From JACVRW01 sp963819635 (GTDB lineage Bacteria; Actinomycetota; Thermoleophilia; Solirubrobacterales; Thermoleophilaceae): 64,000 nt of DNA. The stretch's first letter is position 1; every line of letters begins with the position of its first letter. Shown one piece after another: positions 52,249 to 60,466 of this stretch. The notes beneath the pieces are model-generated. The model did no database searches. It was not told the DNA's origin and was given only the letters and a program-made list of their open reading frames with translations. The DNA is taken from the NCBI GenBank assembly GCA_963819635.1, contig CAWFWX010000003.1:248001-312000 (forward strand), written 5' to 3'. The position numbers and the translations under genes were made by a program.

Positions 52249-53652
52249 ATGACCTTTCGCGACCTGATGGGGCGTGACGCGCCCGAGGTCGAGATCTCGG
52301 CTCTCGCTTACTCCAGCAACAGCGTCACCCCGGGGGCGCTGTTTTTTTGCGTGCCCGGATTCACCTCGGACGGCCACGATTTCGCTCCAGAAGCGGTGAA
52401 ACGGGGGGCCGTCGCCCTGGTCTCGGAGCGCCGGCTGGACCTCGGTGTGCCCGAGGTCGTGGTCGACGACGTCCGGGCCGCCATGGGTCCGGCCGCCGCG
52501 CGGTTTTATGGAGACCCGACGGCCGGCCTGGACGTGGTCGGCATCACCGGCACGAACGGCAAGACCACCACCGCCTTCCTCGTCCGCCACCTCCTCGAGG
52601 CCGCCGGGCGGCAGACCGGCCTCCTCGGGACCGTGAAGCGGGTCGTGGGTGGGGTCGAGGAGGAGGTGGAGCGGACCACGCCCGAGGCGATCGACCTCCA
52701 GGCGACCTTCAGGCGCATGCAGGACTCCGGCGACACCGCGGTGGCGATGGAGGTGTCCTCGCACGCGCTCGAGCTCGGCCGCGTGGCGGGCATCCGCTTC
52801 GCCGTGCGCGTCTTCACGAACCTCACCCAGGACCATCTCGACTTCCACGAGACGATGGAGGCCTACTTCGAGGCAAAGCGGCGGCTGTTCGACGGGCCCG
52901 GTCTTTCGGTGGTGAACGTCGACGACGAGCACGGGCGGCGCATCGCCTCCGAGGTCGACGCCGTCACCTTCGGCATCGAGCGCGACGCCGACTACCGCGC
53001 GCGCGAGATCGAGTTCGACTTCGCCGGCTCGCGGTTCACGCTCGAGACGCCCGACGGGCCGGTCGCGGTCGACTCGCCGCTGCCGGGGCTCTTCAACGTG
53101 CTGAACGTGATCGGCGCGATCGCGGCCGTGCGCTCGCTGGGGGTCGAGGAGATCTCGCTCGAGGGCTTCGAGCGCGTGCCGGGACGCTTCGAGCCGGTGG
53201 ACGAGGGGCAGGACTTCGGCGTGCTCGTCGACTACGCGCACACGCCCGACTCGCTCGAGAACGTGCTGCGCACCGCGCGCGAGCTCACGCGCGGGCGGCT
53301 GCACGTGGTGTTCGGCGCCGGCGGCGACCGGGACCCCACCAAGCGCCCGCTGATGGGGCGCGCCGCCCGCCAGTACGCCGACCGCCTGCTCGTGACGTCG
53401 GACAACCCGCGCAGCGAGCCGCCCGAGGCGATCATCGATCAGGTGATGGAGGGCGCCGGCTCGGATGCCGAGCGCGACGCCGACCGCCGCCGGGCGATCG
53501 GGCGCGCGATCGCGGAGGCCGAGCCGGGTGACGTCGTGGTGATCGCCGGCAAGGGCCACGAGCAGGGGCAGGAGTTCGAGCACGGCCGCAAGGAGCCGTT
53601 CGACGACAAGGCCGTCGCGCGCGATGCGCTCCGCTCGCGGGTGGCCACGTGA
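52249..53652 (+). CDS. murE: UDP-N-acetylmuramoyl-tripeptide synthetase MurE
   Basis: A 467-residue Mur ligase that adds the third amino acid to UDP-MurNAc-L-Ala-D-Glu. SSNSVTPGALFFCVPG is the UDP-binding segment, the ATP loop is ITGTNGKTTT (~98-107), and the DNPR motif at 385-388 (TSDNPRSEPP) indicates meso-diaminopimelate as substrate. The start at 52249 (MTFRDLMG) fits the family and the TAATAA hexamer; an upstream ATG at 52204 would add 15 residues. The stop overlaps mraY directly: murF, usually between them, is absent. Confidence 0.93.
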   Translation: MTFRDLMGRDAPEVEISALAYSSNSVTPGALFFCVPGFTSDGHDFAPEAVKRGAVALVSERRLDLGVPEVVVDDVRAAMGPAAARFYGDPTAGLDVVGITGTNGKTTTAFLVRHLLEAAGRQTGLLGTVKRVVGGVEEEVERTTPEAIDLQATFRRMQDSGDTAVAMEVSSHALELGRVAGIRFAVRVFTNLTQDHLDFHETMEAYFEAKRRLFDGPGLSVVNVDDEHGRRIASEVDAVTFGIERDADYRAREIEFDFAGSRFTLETPDGPVAVDSPLPGLFNVLNVIGAIAAVRSLGVEEISLEGFERVPGRFEPVDEGQDFGVLVDYAHTPDSLENVLRTARELTRGRLHVVFGAGGDRDPTKRPLMGRAARQYADRLLVTSDNPRSEPPEAIIDQVMEGAGSDAERDADRRRAIGRAIAEAEPGDVVVIAGKGHEQGQEFEHGRKEPFDDKAVARDALRSRVAT

Positions 53653-54624
53653 TGCTCGGCGAGATCGTCATGGGCGGCTCGGCCTCGCTCCTGATCTGCA
53701 TGTTCCTCGGGCCGAAGTTCATCGACTACCTGCGCCTCAAGGAGTTCGGCCAGCAGATCCGCGAGGAGGGGCCGGCCGGCCACCACGGCAAGGCCGGGAC
53801 GCCGACGATGGGCGGGCTGGCCATCTTCCTCGCGATCGCCGTGCCGTTCCTGATCCTGTCCGAGTACCGGGCTGCGAGCCTGGCCGTGCTCGCCACCGCG
53901 CTCGCGATGGCGGCGCTCGGCTTCGTCGACGACATCATCAAGCTGCGCAGGCGGCGCTCGCTTGGGGTCTCCGGCAAGACCAAGCTCCTCGTTCAGGGGG
54001 TGGCCGCGATCGCGCTGTGGATCGCCGTGAAGGAGAAGGTGGGCCTGAGCGATTCGCTCGACCTGCGGGTGATCGACAAGCACGTCGAGCTCGGACTCGC
54101 CTATCCGGTGTTGATCTTCCTCGTGCTCGCCGGCGCCACCAACGGGGTGAACCTCACCGACGGGCTCGACGGCCTCGCGGCCGGGCTGCGCCGCGATCGT
54201 CCTCCTCACCTACACGGTCATGACGTTCGTCAACGGCCAGCAGGACCTTGCGCTGCTGAGCGCGTGCCTGGTCGGCGCGTGCGTTGGCTTCCTCTGGTTC
54301 AACTCGTTCCCCGCGTCGGTCTTCATGGGCGACACCGGGTCGCTGGGGCTCGGCGGAGCGATCGCCGCCCTCGCGGTGGTCACTAAGACCGAGGTCCTCC
54401 TCATCGTGATCGGCGGGATCTTCGTGATCGAGGCGCTCTCGGTCGCGATCCAGGTGTTCGCCTTCCAGCGCTTCCGGAGGCGCGTGTTCCTGATGGCGCC
54501 GATCCACCACCACTTCGAGCTCGCGGGGTGGTCGGAGACGAAGATCATCCTGCGCTTCTGGATCATCGCGGCACTCTGCGCGGCGGTCGGCTTCACGCTC
54601 TACCAGGCGTCGATCCCGGGGTGA
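53652..54624 (+). pseudogene. mraY: phospho-N-acetylmuramoyl-pentapeptide transferase MraY, interrupted by one +1 frameshift
   Basis: This integral membrane enzyme makes lipid I from UDP-MurNAc-pentapeptide and undecaprenyl phosphate. The aspartates of LGFVDDIIKLRRRRSLG and NLTDGLDGLAAG, plus FMGDTGSLGLGG and APIHHHFELAGW, are the catalytic signatures. After LDGLAAG the frame breaks at three G (54183-54185); with one G removed it continues CAAIVLLTYTVMTFVNG to a normal end of about 323 residues. MraY is essential in walled bacteria, so this indel is very probably a consensus error. The ATG is at 53652, with a GTG one codon earlier; the stop overlaps murD. Confidence 0.9.
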
Positions 54625-55853
54625 GGCCGCCGCTTCCCGAGGGGCCGTACCTCGTGGTCGGGCTGGCGCGGTCGGGCACGGCCGCAGTGCGGATGCTGAG
54701 ACCGCACGGTGAGGTGGTGGCGGTGGACTCGGGTGCGCCCGAGGTGCCGGACGACATCCACGCGCATCTGGAGAGCGACGGGGTCGAGCTGCTCGACGGG
54801 GTCGCCTGCGTCGTGAAGAGCCCGGGGGTGCCGAACGAGGCCGCGGTGATCGCTGCGGCCCACGAGCGCGGGCTGCCGGTGCTGGGCGAGCTCGAGCTTG
54901 CGTGGCGGCTCCTGCCGAATCGCTTCGTGGCCGTGACCGGGACGAACGGCAAGACCACGACCACGGAGCTGCTCGGCGCGATCTGGCGCGCGGCCGGCCG
55001 CCCGGTCGCGCTGGCGGGGAACGTGGGCACGCCGCTGTCCTCGCTCGTTGGGGAGGTGGACACGGAGACGACCATCGTCTGCGAGGTGTCGAGCTTCCAG
55101 GCCGAGGACTCGGAGGCGCTCGCTCCCGACACGGCGCTCCTCCTCAACATCACGGAGGACCACCTCGACCGCCACGGCACGTTCGAGGCCTACCGCGATG
55201 CGAAGCTGCGGCTGTTCGCCAACCAGACGCCGGAGCAGGTGGCCGTCGTTCCGCCCGGGTTCGAGGTGCCGGGCGAGGGGCGACGGGTCGAGTTCGGGCC
55301 GCTGCCGCTGCCGGAGGAGGAGATTCGCCTGCGCGGCGCGCACAACCTCGAGAACGCCCGCGGCGCCGCGGCGGCCGCCATCGCCTCGGGCGTCCCCGAG
55401 GACGCCGTGGCCGGCGCGCTCCGCACCTTCGCCGGGGTGCCGCACCGGCTGGAGGAGGTGGGCTCCGTGGGCGGCGTGCTCTACGTGAACGACTCGAAGG
55501 CCACAAACGTCTCCTCGGCGGTGCGCGGCATCGAGGCCTTCGAGGGCGGCGTGCACGTCATCCTGGGCGGGAGCTTCAAGGGCGGCGGCTTCGAGGGGTT
55601 GCGCGACGCGCTCGTCTCGCGAGCGGTCGCGGCTTACCTGATCGGGGAGGCGGCCGGCCGCCTCGAGGCCGATCTCGAGGGGACGGTTCCGCTGCGCCGC
55701 TCCGGCGACCTCGCCACCGCTGTGCGCGACGCGGCGGCGGCCGCGCGGCCGGGCGAGGTGGTGCTGCTCTCGCCGGCATGCGCCAGCTTCGACCAGTTCC
55801 GCGACTACGAGGAGCGCGGCGAGGTCTTCAGATCCCTGATCCCGCGAGGATGA
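54621..55853 (+). CDS. murD: UDP-N-acetylmuramoylalanine--D-glutamate ligase MurD
   Basis: A 410-residue Mur ligase adding D-glutamate to UDP-MurNAc-L-Ala. LVVGLARSGTAAVRML is the N-terminal UDP-binding Rossmann fold, SPGVPNE follows, and the ATP loop is VTGTNGKTTTTELLG. NITEDHLDRHGTFEAY is the central-domain motif and VLYVNDSKATN the C-terminal one. The GTG overlaps the mraY stop (GTGA). Length is slightly short for the family but all domains are present. Confidence 0.93.
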   Translation: MRPPLPEGPYLVVGLARSGTAAVRMLRPHGEVVAVDSGAPEVPDDIHAHLESDGVELLDGVACVVKSPGVPNEAAVIAAAHERGLPVLGELELAWRLLPNRFVAVTGTNGKTTTTELLGAIWRAAGRPVALAGNVGTPLSSLVGEVDTETTIVCEVSSFQAEDSEALAPDTALLLNITEDHLDRHGTFEAYRDAKLRLFANQTPEQVAVVPPGFEVPGEGRRVEFGPLPLPEEEIRLRGAHNLENARGAAAAAIASGVPEDAVAGALRTFAGVPHRLEEVGSVGGVLYVNDSKATNVSSAVRGIEAFEGGVHVILGGSFKGGGFEGLRDALVSRAVAAYLIGEAAGRLEADLEGTVPLRRSGDLATAVRDAAAAARPGEVVLLSPACASFDQFRDYEERGEVFRSLIPRG

Positions 55854-55883
55854 ATCCGGTCCTGGCCGTAGAAAACGGTCTGG

Positions 55884-57101
55884 ATGCCGCGGAAGCGCCC
55901 GGTCGAGTACTCAATCCTCTACACCGCCACGCTCTGCCTGCTCGCCGGCGGGGCCGTGATGGTGTACTCGGCGAGCTCGGCGGAGTCACTCCTGTCGGGG
56001 CCCGGCGACCCGTCCTACTACCTCAAGCGCTACGTCATGTTCGGCCTGGCCGGGCTGGTGCTGCTGCACCTGGCGTCGCGGCACGGGCTCAGGGTGATCC
56101 GCGCGCTCACGCCGATCCTCCTGGTCAGCTCATTCGCGCTCACGACGGCGGTGATGCTGCCGGGCGTCGGGGTGACCGTGAACGGCGCCACGCGCTGGCT
56201 CGGCGCGGGGATCCTGCAGTTCCAGCCCTCCGAGCTGCTGAAGGTGTCGCTCGTGCTGTACGCGGCGCAGCTGCTTGCGGCGCGCCCCGAATCGGTGCGC
56301 ACGGTGGCCACGATGACGAAGCCGCTGCTGCTCGTGGTGGGCGCCGCGTGCGCGCTGCTCATGAAGCAGCCGGACATGGGCACGACGATGGTGATCTGCT
56401 TCGCCATCGGCGCGTTGCTCGTGGCGGCGGGCACGCCGATGCGGAACCTGGCGCTGATCGGCGGGACGCTGGTCTTTCTCGCGACCGTGCTCGCGATCGC
56501 CGAGCCGTACAGGCGCGAGCGGCTCTTCTCGTTCCTCGACCCGTTCGCGGATGCGGGCGACACCGGCTTCCAGGCGGTCCAGGCGCTCACCGCGATCGGC
56601 TCGGGCGGGTTCTTCGGCGTAGGGCTCGGCGAGTCGGTCCAGAAGATCTTCTACCTGCCCGAGGCGCACACGGACATGATCCTGGCGATCATCGGCGAGG
56701 AGCTCGGGCTGTTCGGGATCCTCGGGCTGATCGGCCTGTACGGCATGATCGGCTACGCGGGCCTGCGGGTGGCGAAGCTCGCCGCCGACCGCTACTCGAA
56801 GCTGCTCGCGGCCGGTCTGACCTCCCTGATCCTGTGCCAGGCGACGCTGAACTTCTTCGCGGTGCTCGGGCTGATGCCCCTCACGGGCGTGCCGCTGCCG
56901 TTCATCTCGTACGGGGCGAGCAATCTCGTGGTGCTGATGGGCGCGATGGGGCTGCTCTTGAACGTCGCCGCGACCGGCGGACGGGTGGCGCGCGCCGAGC
57001 GTCCCGAGCTGCGCGCCGTCGACGGAGGTGGAAGTGCCAACGATCGTGATCGCGGCCGGCGGGACGGCGGGACACGTCGTGCCGGCGCTCGCGGTAGCTG
57101 A
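55884..57101 (+). CDS. ftsW: septal peptidoglycan polymerase FtsW
   Basis: A 405-residue SEDS-family glycosyltransferase with about ten transmembrane helices that polymerises lipid II at the septum. SILYTATLCLLAGGAVMVYS is the first helix. GVTVNGATRWLGAGILQFQPSE, QPDMGTTMVICF, EAHTDMILAIIGEELGLFG and GVPLPFISYGASNLV are SEDS signatures. The ATG at 55884 lies 30 bp after murD. The final ~23 residues are Arg/Gly-rich and read through the first 68 bp of murG, an unusually long overlap; a frameshift near 57020 may have replaced a shorter natural end. Confidence 0.92.
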   Translation: MPRKRPVEYSILYTATLCLLAGGAVMVYSASSAESLLSGPGDPSYYLKRYVMFGLAGLVLLHLASRHGLRVIRALTPILLVSSFALTTAVMLPGVGVTVNGATRWLGAGILQFQPSELLKVSLVLYAAQLLAARPESVRTVATMTKPLLLVVGAACALLMKQPDMGTTMVICFAIGALLVAAGTPMRNLALIGGTLVFLATVLAIAEPYRRERLFSFLDPFADAGDTGFQAVQALTAIGSGGFFGVGLGESVQKIFYLPEAHTDMILAIIGEELGLFGILGLIGLYGMIGYAGLRVAKLAADRYSKLLAAGLTSLILCQATLNFFAVLGLMPLTGVPLPFISYGASNLVVLMGAMGLLLNVAATGGRVARAERPELRAVDGGGSANDRDRGRRDGGTRRAGARGS

Positions 57102-58140
57102 CGCGCTCCGCGAGCGCGGCGCCGGCGTCGAGTTCATAGGAGGCGAGCGTGCGGAGGCGGAGCTCGTGCCGGCGGCGGGCTACCCGCTCCACACGCTGCG
57201 GGTGGCGGGGATCGACAGGACGAACCCGCTTCGGGCGGCGCGCGCCCTGCTGCTCGCGGCGCGCGCGACCGGGCGGGCTCGGCGGCTGCTCCGGGAGATC
57301 GGGGCCGATGCCGTGCTTGGGGGCGGGGGGTACGTGGCCGGGCCGGTCGGGCTCGCGGCGCGAACGCTGCGGCTACCGCTCGTCCTGACCGAGGCGGACA
57401 GCCATCTGGGCGTCTCGAACCGGCTGCTGGCGCCGTTCGCGGCGCGGGTGTGCCTCGCGTTCCCGATCTCGGGGCGGACGGGATCGAAGTGGCTTGTCAC
57501 GGGACGCCCCGTTCCTCGGGGCACTGAAGGGGGTGACCGCGAGGCCGCTCGCGCGCGCCTCGGGCTTCCTCCTCAGGGTTCCTGCCTGCTCGTCTTCGGC
57601 GGCTCGCTGGGCGCCCGGCGGCTGAACGACGCCGCGATCGACGCCTTCGGGGCGGCGGCGCCGTGCGCGGTGCTGCACGCCGCCGGCCGGCGCGACTACG
57701 ACGTCCTGCGCGCGCGGCTCGTATCGCTCGGTGCGCCGCCTCACTACCGGCTCTTCCCGTACGTGGAGCCGTTCGCCGACGCGCTCGCCGCGGCCGACCT
57801 CGCCGCCGCCCGCGCCGGCGGGTCGGTGTTCGAGTTGGCCGCGGCCGGCCTGCCGTCGATCCTCGTGCCGTACCCCCACGCGACCGGCAACCATCAGGAC
57901 GCGAACGCCCGCTTCATGGAGGACGCGGGCGCGGCCCTGGTGATACCCGACGCCGAGCTGGACGGCCCGCGGCTCGCGCGCGAGGTGGGCGGGCTGCTGG
58001 CGGCGCCGCAGCGAATGGCGGAGATGTCGAACGCGGCACGCGCGGTGGCGAAGCCGGACGCGGCGGAGCGGGTGGCCTCCGAGGTGCTGCGGCTCGTGAC
58101 GAACGCGCCGCCCACGCCGGGTGCCACGAGTTTCCCATGA
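57034..58140 (+). CDS. murG: UDP-N-acetylglucosamine--lipid I GlcNAc-transferase MurG
   Basis: A 368-residue GT-B enzyme that makes lipid II on the inner membrane face. IVIAAGGTAGHVVPALAVAD is the acceptor-side glycine loop. LGGGGYVAGPVGLAA and VFGGSLGARRLND follow, and the UDP-GlcNAc motif is GGSVFELAAAGLPSILVPYP with NHQDANA. The GTG at 57034 is preferred because GGAGG at 57024-57028 lies five bases upstream. It overlaps the ftsW end. A large palindrome spans its stop codon. Confidence 0.94.
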   Translation: MPTIVIAAGGTAGHVVPALAVADALRERGAGVEFIGGERAEAELVPAAGYPLHTLRVAGIDRTNPLRAARALLLAARATGRARRLLREIGADAVLGGGGYVAGPVGLAARTLRLPLVLTEADSHLGVSNRLLAPFAARVCLAFPISGRTGSKWLVTGRPVPRGTEGGDREAARARLGLPPQGSCLLVFGGSLGARRLNDAAIDAFGAAAPCAVLHAAGRRDYDVLRARLVSLGAPPHYRLFPYVEPFADALAAADLAAARAGGSVFELAAAGLPSILVPYPHATGNHQDANARFMEDAGAALVIPDAELDGPRLAREVGGLLAAPQRMAEMSNAARAVAKPDAAERVASEVLRLVTNAPPTPGATSFP

Positions 58141-58164
58141 CTGTCATGGGTTTCTCGTGGCACC
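58120..58164. repeat. 45-bp palindrome spanning the murG stop codon
   Basis: GGTGCCACGAG (58120-58130) pairs with CTCGTGGCACC (58154-58164), and CCCATGAC (58134-58141) with GTCATGGG (58143-58150). The two 3-base TTT segments are a symmetric internal loop, and the centre is a single T at 58142. Nineteen paired positions in 45 bp without a mismatch is far more than expected by chance. Confidence 0.85.
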
Positions 58165-58169
58165 GCGCC

Positions 58170-58175
58170 TAGAGT
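58170..58175 (+). promoter_or_regulatory. candidate -10 of an internal murC promoter
   Basis: TAGAGT lies 9 bp before the murC ATG and 5 bp after the palindrome at 58120-58164. It is the same hexamer as the ftsZ -10. A short-leader transcript is expected if used; no clear -35 is visible. Confidence 0.4.
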
Positions 58176-58184
58176 GGGCGCGCG

Positions 58185-59552
58185 ATGGGCGCTGACCCCC
58201 TCACCGCGCCGTTCGCCGGACGGGCGCTCCACTTCGTAGGAATCGGCGGCGCCGGCATGAGCGGGCTCGCGCTCGTCGCGCGGGAGCTCGGCGCGAGCGT
58301 CACCGGCTCGGACCAGGCGGAGTCGTCGTACTGCGAGCGCCTGCGGGCCGCCGGGATCGAGCCCGTGATGGGCCACGACGCTGCGAACGTCCCGGATGGC
58401 GCCGAGGTGGTGGTCTCGACGGCCATCCCGGAGGACAACCCGGAGCTCGCCCGGGCGCGCGAGGCGGGCCTGCCGGTCCTCCACCGCGGCGACCTCCTCG
58501 GCGAGCTGTCGCAGATGAAGCGCACGATTGCGGTGAGCGGGACGCACGGGAAGACCACGACCGCCTCGATGGCCGCGCTCGCGTTGATCGAGACCGGCCG
58601 CCGGCCGGCCTTCGTGATCGGCGGCGAGCTGCGCGCGGCCGGCACCAACGCGGCCTGGGGGGAGGGGGAGTGGGCGGTGATCGAGGCCGACGAGTCCGAT
58701 CGGTCGTTCCTGAAGCTCGCGCGCGACGTGGCGGTGGTCACGAACATCGAGCTCGATCACCACTCGACCTACGCGCGCCTCTCGGAGCTCGAGGACGCCT
58801 TCGCCGAGTTCACGCGCCCGGCCGCCGTGCGCGTCCTCGGCCCGGACGTCGACCTGCCCGGCGAGGGCGATCCCGTCACGTTCGGGATCGAAGACGGGGC
58901 ACTCAGTGCCGAAGACGTAACCCTCGGTGCAGGCAGTTCACGTTTCCGTGTGGTGGCGGCCGCGGGGGACGGCGGCGTCGAGGTCGCGCTTCAGGTTCCC
59001 GGCACACACAACGTCCTGAACGCGCTCGCCGCCCTGGCGGCGCTTCGGGCCGCCGGCGTCCCGCTGCAGGAGGCGGCGCCGGCCCTCGCGAACTTCACTG
59101 GTGCCGGCAGGCGGTTCGAACGCCACGGGAGAACCGAGACCGGCGCAGAGGTATATGACGACTACGCCCACCACCCGACTGAGGTGCGCGCTGCGCTCGA
59201 GGGCGCCCGCACCCTCGCCCCGCGGCGGCTCGTGGCCGCCTTCCAGCCGCACCTCTACTCGCGCACGGCGATGCTCGCGCGCGAGTTCGGACGGGCCCTT
59301 GCGCTCGCGGACCTGGTCGTGGTGCTCGACGTCTACCCGGCCCGCGAGCGGCCCGAGGACTTTCCCGGCGTGAGCGGCTACCTGATCGCCGAGGCGACGG
59401 CCGATTTCGGCGGCGGCCGGCCCGTCTGGTGGATGCCCCGGCTGGACGAGGCCGAGAGGCAGCTCCGCGGCGAGCTGGAGGAGGGCGACCTCCTCGTGAC
59501 GATCGGCGCCGGGAACGTGGACGAGCTCGCCGTGAGGCTGGCCGGCTCGTGA
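58185..59552 (+). CDS. murC: UDP-N-acetylmuramate--L-alanine ligase MurC
   Basis: A 455-residue Mur ligase adding the first L-alanine. HFVGIGGAGMSGLALVAREL is the UDP-binding N-terminus, the ATP loop is VSGTHGKTTTASMAA (~117-131), IEADESDRSFL follows, and VYDDYAHHPTEVRAAL with FQPHLYSRTAML are C-terminal signatures of MurC. The ATG at 58185 is 44 bp after murG, across the palindrome. The stop overlaps murB (GTGA). Confidence 0.95.
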   Translation: MGADPLTAPFAGRALHFVGIGGAGMSGLALVARELGASVTGSDQAESSYCERLRAAGIEPVMGHDAANVPDGAEVVVSTAIPEDNPELARAREAGLPVLHRGDLLGELSQMKRTIAVSGTHGKTTTASMAALALIETGRRPAFVIGGELRAAGTNAAWGEGEWAVIEADESDRSFLKLARDVAVVTNIELDHHSTYARLSELEDAFAEFTRPAAVRVLGPDVDLPGEGDPVTFGIEDGALSAEDVTLGAGSSRFRVVAAAGDGGVEVALQVPGTHNVLNALAALAALRAAGVPLQEAAPALANFTGAGRRFERHGRTETGAEVYDDYAHHPTEVRAALEGARTLAPRRLVAAFQPHLYSRTAMLAREFGRALALADLVVVLDVYPARERPEDFPGVSGYLIAEATADFGGGRPVWWMPRLDEAERQLRGELEEGDLLVTIGAGNVDELAVRLAGS

Positions 59553-60466
59553 CCGAGCGGCCGCGGGATGTCGCCGTCGACTACCCGCTCTCGCGGCTGA
59601 CGACGGTCCGCACCGGCGGGCACGGAGACTTCTTCTTCCGGCCGCACTCGGCCCAGGCGCTGGCCGAGGCGCTCACGTGGGCCGATGCCGACGGCATCGA
59701 GGTAGGAGTGGTCGGTTCCGGCTCGAACCTGCTGATAGCGGATGAGGGTTTCCGAGGACTCGTGATCAAGCTCGACGGCTCGCTCGCCACGATCGAGCAG
59801 GAGGGCGAGCGCCTGCTCTGCGGCGGCGGGGCGCGGCTGCCGCAGGCCGCCGCCTTCGCCGCGCGCGCCGGGCTCACCGGCCTCGAGTTCGGCGTGAACA
59901 TCCCGGGGACCGTGGGCGGCGCCGTGAGGATGAACGCCAACGCCTACGGCGGCGAGCTCGCGCGCGTGCTCGAATGGGTCGACGTCACCACCGCCTCGGG
60001 CACCGACCGGCGCACGCCCGATCAGCTGGGATTCGAGTACCGCCGGTCGAACCTCGGCGCCGGCGAGATCGTGGCGCGCGCTTCGTTCGCGCTCAGCGAG
60101 ACCGACCCGCTGTCCGTGAAGTCCACGCTCGGCGACATGCGCTCCGCACGGCGCGCCGCGCAGCCGTCCGGGATCAAGACATTCGGCTCCACCTTCAAGA
60201 ACCCCGACGACCCGCGCGCGGAGGGCCGAACGGCCGGGGTCCTCCTGGACGAGGCAGGGTGCAGGGGCCTCACCGTCGGCGGCGCCCGCTTCTCGGAGAA
60301 GCACGCGAACTTCGTCGAGAACACCGGTGACGCGACCACGGCGGACGTGATCGCGCTGATGGGCGAGGGCAGGCGCCGGGTGCGCGAGCGCTTCGGCGTG
60401 GAGCTCGAGCCCGAGGTGCAGTTCCTCGGCGAGGTGGACGCGAGCCCGCTCTGGGGCGAGCCGTGA
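59549..60466 (+). CDS. murB: UDP-N-acetylenolpyruvoylglucosamine reductase MurB
   Basis: A 305-residue FAD enzyme that reduces the enolpyruvyl group to make UDP-MurNAc. LTTVRTGGHGDFFFRP and VGSGSNLLIADEGFRGLV bind FAD, GLEFGVNIPGTVGGAVRMNA is the central motif, and FEYRRSNL with GSTFKNPDDP (catalytic Ser region) and AGCRGLTVGGARFSEKHANF close the type II-like domain. Overlaps murC and ftsQ by GTGA at both ends. Confidence 0.94.
   Translation: MTERPRDVAVDYPLSRLTTVRTGGHGDFFFRPHSAQALAEALTWADADGIEVGVVGSGSNLLIADEGFRGLVIKLDGSLATIEQEGERLLCGGGARLPQAAAFAARAGLTGLEFGVNIPGTVGGAVRMNANAYGGELARVLEWVDVTTASGTDRRTPDQLGFEYRRSNLGAGEIVARASFALSETDPLSVKSTLGDMRSARRAAQPSGIKTFGSTFKNPDDPRAEGRTAGVLLDEAGCRGLTVGGARFSEKHANFVENTGDATTADVIALMGEGRRRVRERFGVELEPEVQFLGEVDASPLWGEP

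Noticed and set aside
54183..54185. Programmed +1 frameshifting in mraY and other broken genes
   Set aside because: No shared slippery site, stop codon at the shift or stimulatory structure was seen; the contexts differ, as random insertion errors would.
55850..55884. ATG overlapping the murD stop as the ftsW start
   Set aside because: It is in a different frame from the FtsW sequence and gives no SEDS-like translation.
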